A stretch of DNA of 64,000 nt. Source: Thiorhodovibrio frisius. Its GTDB lineage: Bacteria; Pseudomonadota; Gammaproteobacteria; Chromatiales; Chromatiaceae. The stretch is from assembly GCF_033954835.1 (NCBI RefSeq), contig NZ_CP121471.1:4830501-4894500 (forward strand). The letters run 5' to 3'. The notes under the pieces were generated by a model. The model ran no database searches. It saw nothing but the letters and a program-made list of their open reading frames with translations, and was not told the origin of the DNA. Both the position numbers and the translations under genes were made by a program. Of this stretch, positions 1 through 6,242 are shown piece by piece (position 1 is the stretch's first letter; each line of letters opens with the position of its first letter).

Positions 1-549
1 GATGGCGATGGCCTGCACGCCGGCCATGGCCGCCATACCGGCCTGGGAGTCCACCTGGGCACCAAGCAGTGCTGCGGCAATGAGCAGCGCGGTGGCTGGA
101 ACCGCCATGCGCTTCTGCGACTCGAACGAACGCATCAGATGCTTCTGGCTGACATGGGCAATCTCGTGCGCCACCACGGCAGCAAGTTCGCTCTCGGTTT
201 CAGCCGCCAGCACCAGCCCCGCAAACACGCCGATTTGTCCCGAAGGGCCGGCAAAGGCGTTCACCGAGGGCTGATTGATCAGGAAAAACCGATAGCCGGC
301 GACGGCACCACTTTGTTGCGCCAAATCGCGTCCAAGCGACTGGATGTAGTCGTCCAGCACTGGGTCTTCGATCACCGGCAGTGCCTTGCGCACGCTCTTC
401 ATAAAGGCGCGCGCGAGTGATCGCTGGTCGGCCAGCGACAGGACGGTATCGGCGGAGCTACCAAAATCCGGCAGGCGGTAGGGATCAGCGGCCAGCGGAT
501 TGGCCACAATCATAATCAGCAGTGTCAGGGTCAGCCAGAAAACGCGCAT
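1..549 (-). CDS. bepA: BepA/YfgC-type M48 zinc metalloprotease, N-terminal part (cut by window edge)
   Basis: The reverse strand reads an open frame from an ATG at 549 to the window edge, giving the first 183 residues. A hydrophobic N-terminal signal peptide (residues 1-20) predicts export to the periplasm. The zinc-binding HEIAH motif lies at residues 128-132, after a sequence typical of the BepA group (SVNAFAGPSGQIGVF upstream of the motif). BepA homologues are about 480 residues long, with a protease domain followed by TPRs, and they maintain outer-membrane protein assembly by degrading stalled beta-barrels. The TPR half lies outside the window, so the assignment rests on the protease half. 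A second M48 enzyme occurs at 34246-35115. Confidence 0.85.
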   Translation of the reverse strand, partial: MRVFWLTLTLLIMIVANPLAADPYRLPDFGSSADTVLSLADQRSLARAFMKSVRKALPVIEDPVLDDYIQSLGRDLAQQSGAVAGYRFFLINQPSVNAFAGPSGQIGVFAGLVLAAETESELAAVVAHEIAHVSQKHLMRSFESQKRMAVPATALLIAAALLGAQVDSQAGMAAMAGVQAIAI

Positions 550-685
550 CGGTTATTACACAAAGATAATGTCGCATCTTGGCTTGGAGTGCGGCAGCGC
601 GACATGGGTTCCGCCGCAGTTTTCTAGGGGCGACAGCTTCTCAAGCCGGCGACCTGAAAGCAAGCCGAGCGCGGCATCCTGCCAG

Positions 686-851
686 GTATGAACCCCTTTG
701 GAATGTCGGCTCGTTCTGGGCCTAGTGACGGCCACGGAGGACGCTGTGAACACTTCCTTATAGGCTTCCCGGCGGCATCCCTGATCCGATCAAGGGCCGC
801 CGAGCCCCCCTTGGCCATCACCCGACCCAAAACCGAAACCCATATTTGCAA
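686..851 (+). repeat. Interspersed nested-palindrome element, copy 1
   Basis: About 166 bp of the five-copy family (others at 14602, 17325, 23167 and 28479). It has the shared order: AACCCCTTTGG, a GTGACGGCCACGG arm, TAGGCTTCCCGG, CTGATCCGATCAAGGGC and the complementary arm ending GACCCAAAACCG. This copy is the most diverged: the outer arms carry mismatches and the right end lacks the GATTGGTAT terminus. It abuts the stop codon of the VWA gene at 852. The remaining 550-685 interval holds only the probable bepA promoter region. Confidence 0.8.
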
Positions 852-2165
852 TCAGTTGAGCTGAATGCGCTCTCCCCAAGGCACTTGAGAACGCCCCTTG
901 ACCAGCCACAGCACTGGAAAGGCCGGCGCGGCCGGCGGAAAAGCCCCTTGCGCATCGGTGAAGTACAGCAGCAAATCGGGCTGGTGATCGCGCGCGGCCA
1001 GCCAGTCAAACACCGGCAGGAAGCTGGTACCGCCTTGGCCATGCAGCTGCTCCGGGCGGTGAAAGCGCTCCCAGGGCTCGAACTCAAAGGGAGCGCCGGG
1101 GCTCAGAGCCGCATCACAGGGCAGCAGGGTCACGCGGGCACGAAGTTGGCCTTTGAGCGCGTCGATCTCGGCGATGAATTCCTCGATCTCCGCGTCGCGG
1201 ATGGAGCCCGAGGTATCCAGCCCAATCACCAGGTCGAGTTGGTCGCTGCGCAGGCGCGGCAGGATAAAGTCGCCCTCACGTCGCGACGGGCGTGCGTAGC
1301 TGTAGTCATCGCGCGCCAAGGCGCTCAGGTAGCGCGCCAGCAAGCTACGCCAGGGCAACTGGGGTTGCAGCAGATAATCGATCAGGCGGCGCAGCTCGCC
1401 GCCGAGCTTACCGGCTTGCATGGCCTGCTGCGCGGCGCCGGCCAGGCGCTGTTGCCACTTTACCCGCAGTTGCTCGCGCTCATCGGGCGTCAGGGATTGC
1501 GGCGCGCTCTGGCCATCAGACGGCGCGGGCCTCTGGCCGTTGCTGTCGTCGGCTTCAGCCTGCTGCGATTCGCCCTGGCCCATGCCACCGCGCTCACCCT
1601 CGCCCGACTCCCGCGCGCGGCTGCCGTTCGCCAAGTCCCGCTCGCTTAGCTCCTGCCCCTGGCTGCCCTGCTGGCTGTCGCTGTCTTGATCATAGGCATG
1701 GGTGTCGAGCGTCTCAGACTGGTCGTTGTCGTCGATCAGCGGATAGATTTCCTCCGCCGTCATGCCAAGGTAGGCCGGCATAATGAGCGCGTTGGGTGGC
1801 GGTTTCAGCCCCTCGTCTATCAAAAGTGGGTTAATCGCATAATCGCAGGCCACATCCCATTTGTGACGCACCCGGTGCTGGCGACGCTCGAAATGCGACA
1901 AGGCGCAGTGCAGCGCCTCGTGCGCGAGCATGAACTGGGTCTCGGCCAAACTGAGCGCGGCGATGTACTCGGGGTTGAAATAGAAGGCCCGAGCATCAGT
2001 GGCCGTGGTCGGACACCAGCCGGCATCGGCCGCGCGCAATGGCAAGCGCAGCACCAGAGAACCAAGAAAGGGCTTGTCGAGAATCAGTCGGGTGCGCGCA
2101 GCCGCGAGCTTGGTCTCGAGCGCAGTCAGATCGGCGTCAGTTGCTCCTGCTCCGGATCTCGCCAT
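852..2165 (-). CDS. VWA-like / putative metallopeptidase-domain protein (DUF2201 type)
   Basis: The N-terminal half carries HEALH (residues 82-86) in a metallopeptidase-like context. A charged, Gln/Ser-rich linker follows. The C-terminal third is a von Willebrand A-like domain with a MIDAS motif DTSGS starting at D317. This two-domain order matches the DUF2201 family, which regularly pairs with a MoxR-type ATPase, as here. Such pairs are thought to act as ATPase/adaptor chaperone systems, but the substrate is unknown. The chosen ATG at 2165 is 9 bases after the stop of the upstream moxR-like gene. A TTG at 2177 would overlap that stop and cannot be excluded. The frame closes at the edge of repeat copy 1. 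Confidence 0.8.
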   Translation of the reverse strand: MARSGAGATDADLTALETKLAAARTRLILDKPFLGSLVLRLPLRAADAGWCPTTATDARAFYFNPEYIAALSLAETQFMLAHEALHCALSHFERRQHRVRHKWDVACDYAINPLLIDEGLKPPPNALIMPAYLGMTAEEIYPLIDDNDQSETLDTHAYDQDSDSQQGSQGQELSERDLANGSRARESGEGERGGMGQGESQQAEADDSNGQRPAPSDGQSAPQSLTPDEREQLRVKWQQRLAGAAQQAMQAGKLGGELRRLIDYLLQPQLPWRSLLARYLSALARDDYSYARPSRREGDFILPRLRSDQLDLVIGLDTSGSIRDAEIEEFIAEIDALKGQLRARVTLLPCDAALSPGAPFEFEPWERFHRPEQLHGQGGTSFLPVFDWLAARDHQPDLLLYFTDAQGAFPPAAPAFPVLWLVKGRSQVPWGERIQLN

Positions 2166-2173
2166 GATGCGGC

Positions 2174-3217
2174 TCAATCAAACAGCATCACGTCCGCCAC
2201 CGCCTGCGCCCAGTCGGCAAAAGCCGGCACCGAAAAAAGATCGTTACCCAGGGCACGATGCAGATCGGACACCAGCATCACCCCCATTTCGCGCTGGCGA
2301 AAACGCCCGGCGTAGGTCAGGATGTGGCCAATGGCGGCAGCGCCATCGCCCTCCTCGCGCGCGCGGATGGCGCGCCCGACCAGGGCGGCAGCCACCGCGT
2401 ATTGCAAATCGATTTCCTCCGGCACCGGTACCGACTCGCCGCGCACAATGGCGTCGAGGTCCGGCATCTGCTCCAGACTATTGACGAAGGCGGTCAGCTC
2501 GATACCCGCCGCCGGCCCCACGCAGGCTTGCAGGCAGCCTTGCAGCAGATCCTCGTCGTGCTGAAACTTCTGCAGCGCACGATGAGCAAACTCCCAGGAG
2601 CGCGGCGACGGGAAGGCCACCGGATTGTGCGCCGGGTCAAAGTCGAACAGCAGCTCCGGGCGGAAACGCAAAAAGCCGATAACACGCTCGTCGATGCCAG
2701 CGGAATAGGCCCAGGTCACCCAGTCATCCAGATGGGTCTCGACCTCGAAGTGCGAGAAGCGATTGGCCAGCGGGGCCGGCATGGCATAGGTGACACCGCG
2801 ATCACCCTGACGGTTGCCGGCGGCAACAATGGCCCAGTGCTCCGGCACCTGGTAGTCGCCCAGACGGCGGTCGAGAATCAACTGATAGGCCGCCGCCGAC
2901 ACTGAGGGCGGAGCCGAGGTAATCTCATCGAGAAACAAAATCCCGGACGGCCCGTGACGCGCAGCATCCGGCAACAGCGAGGGCACCGCCCATTCCACCC
3001 GCTCATCGACGCGAAAGGGAATGCCGCGTAGGTCGCTCGGCTCCATTTGCGACAGCCGGATGTCAATCATGGGCGCCTTATGTCGCTCGGCAATTTGCGC
3101 CACCATCTGCGATTTGCCCACGCCGGGCGGTCCCCAGAGCATCACCGGTGTGTGATGGCCAGCAGCAGTACTTCGGTATTCGCGGTCAAGAATTTTCAGC
3201 AGATAAGCGGGGCGCAT
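2174..3217 (-). CDS. MoxR-family AAA+ ATPase
   Basis: The protein has about 347 residues. Walker A GPPGVGKS is at residues 29-36 and Walker B is near residue 90 (GILFLDEI). Sensor and arginine-finger regions follow in the usual AAA+ order (VAAGNRQGDRG around residue 130). MoxR ATPases remodel or load cofactors onto partner proteins carrying a VWA domain, and the downstream gene encodes such a partner 9 bases away, so the two form a working pair. The ATG at 3217 fits the family start (MRPAYLLKIL); a GTG at 3349 would add 44 residues with no recognisable domain. No strong ribosome-binding site precedes either start. Confidence 0.85.
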   Translation of the reverse strand: MRPAYLLKILDREYRSTAAGHHTPVMLWGPPGVGKSQMVAQIAERHKAPMIDIRLSQMEPSDLRGIPFRVDERVEWAVPSLLPDAARHGPSGILFLDEITSAPPSVSAAAYQLILDRRLGDYQVPEHWAIVAAGNRQGDRGVTYAMPAPLANRFSHFEVETHLDDWVTWAYSAGIDERVIGFLRFRPELLFDFDPAHNPVAFPSPRSWEFAHRALQKFQHDEDLLQGCLQACVGPAAGIELTAFVNSLEQMPDLDAIVRGESVPVPEEIDLQYAVAAALVGRAIRAREEGDGAAAIGHILTYAGRFRQREMGVMLVSDLHRALGNDLFSVPAFADWAQAVADVMLFD

Positions 3218-3589
3218 GGGCAAACTCGGGTCGGGTTTGGGCGACTTGGGACCGGTCAAAGCAAGGGGCGTGACTTGGACAAAAGGTTGGAGCGACAAGG
3301 CAGCTTCACAAGGCGGGCGGCCTGAGTCGCATCCATCAATGCCGGTCACGCCATCCCAAGGATGACAGCCATCGGAAAAATACAGTATTCTAATCAGCTA
3401 TCCTCCCCCGGACGGGGTTCAGGCTGCGCGCCGCCCGCGAGCGGGGCAACAGCCTGGGGCCGGATTTAACTCCCGCAACCCGTCACCGCGCGCTGAATCC
3501 CAGCGGGCGCAGGCTTGAGGATGCCCCGTCGATTCGACACAGGAATAACCATAGGTCACAGACCATCAGCTAGCAGTCCGGAGAGCGGA
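3218..3589. other. Gene-free divergent interval
   Basis: About 370 bases between the divergent moxR-like gene and the small gene at 3590. It should hold both promoters, but no strong -35/-10 pair stands out. An inverted repeat CAGGCTG (3420-3426) / CAGCCTG (3450-3456) could form a hairpin with a GC-rich loop. No tRNA, riboswitch or coding signal was seen. Confidence 0.4.
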
Positions 3590-3787
3590 ATGAATCAGTT
3601 CTATTACGATGCAGTCACCAAAATGGAACAACTCGGCGTCGACGACGAGTACATCCAAGGTTGGCAGTGTGGCTTTCTGCAGAACCCAAAGCGCGAGGAG
3701 CAGCGCCTAACCGAGGCCTACGAGTCCGGCTACGGCGACGGCGAGGAAAAAACCACCGACAACTTTGAGAAGTGGGTCAAAAACTGA
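3590..3787 (+). CDS. Small conserved acidic protein, function unknown
   Basis: A 65-residue protein. ATG 3590 is preceded by GGAGAG at a normal spacing, which decides against the longer frame from 3515. It is rich in Glu, Asp, Tyr and Gly, with the pattern GWQCGF...NPKREEQR...AYESGYGDG. The repeated aromatic-Gly motifs loosely recall the small ribosome modulation factor, but RMF is basic and this protein is acidic, so I do not assign that function. There is no signal peptide or membrane segment. A Sel1-repeat protein gene follows 59 bases downstream and may be co-transcribed. Confidence 0.65.
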   Translation: MNQFYYDAVTKMEQLGVDDEYIQGWQCGFLQNPKREEQRLTEAYESGYGDGEEKTTDNFEKWVKN

Positions 3788-3846
3788 GCCGAGGCCCAGA
3801 GCATCGGCGACCGGCAGGCCCGGGCCCCGTCGGCCCGGCAGCGCTC

Positions 3847-4224
3847 ATGGCCGATAACAACTACCTCAAACATCTCATCCTGCTGCGCAACGACCCCTCC
3901 AAGGTGCCGGCGGTGCGCGCAGCCGCCCTGCGCGGTGAAGTCGACGCCCAATTCGCCATGGGCCTGATCTATGCCGAGGGCCGCGGCCTTCCCATCGACC
4001 TTGCACAATCTCACTACTGGCTGTCACTGGCCGTCGATCAGGGCGACCGCGATGCAGAGAGCCTGCGCAATATCATCGGCAGCCAAATGACCGAAGAACA
4101 ATACCAAGCCGCGCGCCGACTGCGCTCTGGCGCCGTGCTGTCGGTCATTGAGGGTAGCGGAGCCTCGGCCACACAGACCCCAAACAGGAGTGACCAAGGC
4201 CCCATCCCCACTAGCGCTGATTGA
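3847..4224 (+). CDS. Sel1-like repeat protein
   Basis: A protein of about 125 residues from ATG 3847; the open frame extends upstream to 3772, but that part overlaps the previous gene and is Pro/Gly-rich. One clear Sel1 (TPR-like) repeat spans roughly residues 25-65: GEVDAQFAMGLIYAEGRGL followed by AQSHYWLSLAVDQGD. Sel1 repeats mediate protein-protein contacts. There is no signal peptide, so it is probably cytoplasmic. The C-terminal 35 residues are low-complexity Ser/Thr/Pro-rich. The partner is not evident from the neighbours. Confidence 0.7.
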   Translation: MADNNYLKHLILLRNDPSKVPAVRAAALRGEVDAQFAMGLIYAEGRGLPIDLAQSHYWLSLAVDQGDRDAESLRNIIGSQMTEEQYQAARRLRSGAVLSVIEGSGASATQTPNRSDQGPIPTSAD

Positions 4225-4322
4225 CGCGATTAATCGCCCCAGTTACGCCCACCCCACACCCCTCGCGGTCTTCGTGTAACATACGACACGCCTGACCCAA
4301 TCGCCTAGCCGCGAGGAACACC

Positions 4323-5258
4323 ATGCCATCTGTCGTATTAGCGCCCGGGCGCACCCGGCTCCGCCTGAGTATTTTCTTTCTGCTAATACTGGTCGCACCG
4401 GCACCGCTCTGGAGTGACGCGCGCAACAATCAGCCTGACACCGGGATCAGCGAAGCAGCAGCCACCGCACACCCGCATCCACCCACACCGCCGGCACTGA
4501 TGCTGGCCAAAACTCACCAAGCGGGCACCGATGTCGCACATTACTGGGTGAGCGAAAAGCTCGACGGCGTGCGCGCCCGCTGGGACGGCAGCCGCCTGAT
4601 CAGTCGCGGCGGCCATGTCATCCAGGCACCGGATTGGTTCGTCGCTGGCTTTCCGTCCGTGCCACTCGACGGCGAACTCTGGCTCGGGCGCGGCCAGTTC
4701 GCGCTCATGTCCGGCCTGGCGCGACGCCAAGAGCCGGACGAAGACGCTTGGCGCGAAGTACGCTTCATGGTGTTCGACCTGCCAACCTTGGACGCCCCCT
4801 TCAGCGAACGGCTGGTCGAGCTGCAACGCCTGCTTGCCGACGCACCCTCCGAGCGCATCGCCCTGATCGAGCAATTTCGCGTCGCCGACGAGAAAGCACT
4901 GTTGGCACATCTCGCCGCCGTCGAGAGGCTTGGCGGCGAAGGCCTGATGCTCCACCATGAAGATGCGCGCTACCGCGAGGGCCGCTCCAGCGACCTGCTC
5001 AAAGTCAAATCCAAGCAGGATGCCGAAGCCAAAGTCCTGGCTCACCTGCCCGGGCGCGGCAAATACCAAGGCATGCTCGGCGCCCTGCTGGTCCAGGACG
5101 ACCAAGGCCGACGCTTTCGCATCGGCACCGGCTTCAGCGACGCCGAACGCCGCAACCCGCCACCCATCGGCAGCACCATCACTTTTCAATACCAAGGCGA
5201 GACCAAGACCGGCCTCCCCCGCTTCGCAAGCTACCTGCGTCTGCGCGAGGCAGAATAG
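4323..5258 (+). CDS. Exported ATP-dependent DNA ligase (Lig E type)
   Basis: A 311-residue protein. Residues 1-35 form a signal peptide (Arg-rich start, FFLLILVAPAP core), predicting a periplasmic location. The adenylated lysine is K79 in SEKLDGVR (motif I). Motif III DGELW, motif IIIa FMVFDLP, motif IV EGLMLH and motif V LLKVKSK follow in order, then a compact OB-fold. This minimal two-domain layout with a signal peptide is the Lig E class, proposed to seal nicks in DNA taken up or encountered outside the cytoplasm. GAGGAA lies 6 bases before the ATG. The gene stands alone; no competence gene is adjacent. Confidence 0.88.
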   Translation: MPSVVLAPGRTRLRLSIFFLLILVAPAPLWSDARNNQPDTGISEAAATAHPHPPTPPALMLAKTHQAGTDVAHYWVSEKLDGVRARWDGSRLISRGGHVIQAPDWFVAGFPSVPLDGELWLGRGQFALMSGLARRQEPDEDAWREVRFMVFDLPTLDAPFSERLVELQRLLADAPSERIALIEQFRVADEKALLAHLAAVERLGGEGLMLHHEDARYREGRSSDLLKVKSKQDAEAKVLAHLPGRGKYQGMLGALLVQDDQGRRFRIGTGFSDAERRNPPPIGSTITFQYQGETKTGLPRFASYLRLREAE

Positions 5259-5341
5259 TTCCCCAGATAGCAGGGCTGGCACAGGCAATCCAAGCGGTAT
5301 ACGCAGACCTTGGCACGGCTTGCTCTGTCGCGGTTTTCACT

Positions 5342-5572
5342 ATACCGTTCCGTTCATTCCCGGCCACCTGCCATCGGTGCCTCTGGCGTCCAACATCACC
5401 GCATAAAACCTCGACGCCCCCGCGCGAACGCGATTCCGATCTAATCAATGCCGAGATTGCCCTTCAGCGCGCCGCTCTGCGCGCCCGCGAGAAGGCGCGG
5501 CGGCATCGTGTGCCAGTTGTCTATTCGGAAGATGGAATCATCAAGCATGAGCACCCTCGCACATTACATTAA
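5342..5572 (+). pseudogene. Start-less remnant of a small protein upstream of the toxin-antitoxin pair
   Basis: In the gap between the ligase and the antitoxin, one frame stays open to TAA at 5570. It translates to a credible small-protein end: DLINAEIALQRAALRAREK, then ARRHRVPVVYSEDGIIKHE. No ATG, GTG or TTG is available in this frame near the coding-like part, and the upstream codons look non-coding. I read it as a truncated gene or one with a lost start. The rest of the gap contains an inverted repeat CGGTATA (5293-5299) / TATACCG (5341-5347) of unknown meaning. Confidence 0.3.
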
Positions 5573-5586
5573 ATCGGGAGACGACT

Positions 5587-5826
5587 ATGCTCGCGCATAG
5601 ACGTTATGTCACCATTCCAGCATCCGGGAATGTGGTTCTGGAAGACCTGCCGTTCCGTCCTGTTCAGCAGGTAGAGGTGGTTCTGATCTCCGATGACGGA
5701 GAGCGCATCGCACTCGCCAGTCGAGTTCTGGCTTTGTTCAAGGAAACCCAGGCGCTGCCGGAAGCCACGACGCTCACGGACGCCGAGATCGCCACAGAGG
5801 TCGACGCCGTGCGGGATGGGCGATGA
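5587..5826 (+). CDS. Putative antitoxin paired with PIN toxin
   Basis: A 79-residue protein preceded by GGGAG. Its stop overlaps the start of the PIN gene (ATGA at 5823-5826), the usual coupling of antitoxin and toxin. The N-terminal part (RYVTIPASGNVVLEDLPFR) resembles the beta-rich DNA-binding start of small antitoxins. The helical C-terminus (LTDAEIATEVDAVRDGR) resembles the toxin-wrapping tails of PIN antitoxins. The expected role is to neutralise the PIN nuclease and repress its own promoter. The family name is inferred from position and size, not from a strong motif. Confidence 0.7.
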   Translation: MLAHRRYVTIPASGNVVLEDLPFRPVQQVEVVLISDDGERIALASRVLALFKETQALPEATTLTDAEIATEVDAVRDGR

Positions 5827-6242
5827 GGGTCGTCATCGACACCAATATTCTGATCTCCGCGATGCTCAAGGATCGCTCGCCCGAGGCGGCCATCCTCTGC
5901 GTTGTGAGTCGGCCGGACCTCGAATGGGTGGTATGCCCCGAGATCCTTCAGGAATATCTGGAGGTGATCACCCGACCGAAGTTCGCATTCTCCAAGGATC
6001 TACTGAATCGCTGGCAGGACATCCTGACCCAGGCCACCGTCTCAATCGAGACACCCCGGATTGCCATCGACTTTCCTCGGGATCGCAAAGATACTCGTTT
6101 TCTAAGCTGTGCGATGGCGGCGGCCGCAGATTTCTGTGCTGCTCGAGATGTTTGGGTGATTTGCGTTGGCTCGCCTGCTCTCGCGTTCGAGCACGACTTG
6201 AGAGCATCATTTGATCTCATATTCACGTTTCCGATCCCATGA
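5823..6242 (+). CDS. PIN-domain toxin (COG1569 type), C-terminus divergent
   Basis: A 139-residue protein starting with the PIN motif VVIDTNILISA (D6, N8). The conserved acidic EILQEYLEV helix follows, then DRKDTRFLSCAMAAAADF near residue 100. PIN toxins are Mg-dependent ribonucleases. Beyond that point family members usually continue with a GD.DLL-like strand. Here the sequence is ARDVWVICVG and then an unfamiliar tail, so an old frameshift near the C-terminus is possible. The gene overlaps the antitoxin and topB by 4 bases each, making a coupled three-gene unit. Confidence 0.75.
   Translation: MRVVIDTNILISAMLKDRSPEAAILCVVSRPDLEWVVCPEILQEYLEVITRPKFAFSKDLLNRWQDILTQATVSIETPRIAIDFPRDRKDTRFLSCAMAAAADFCAARDVWVICVGSPALAFEHDLRASFDLIFTFPIP

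Noticed and set aside
846-1649. 267-residue open frame antisense to the VWA gene
   Set aside because: No recognisable motif; the opposite strand carries a clear HEALH and MIDAS protein.
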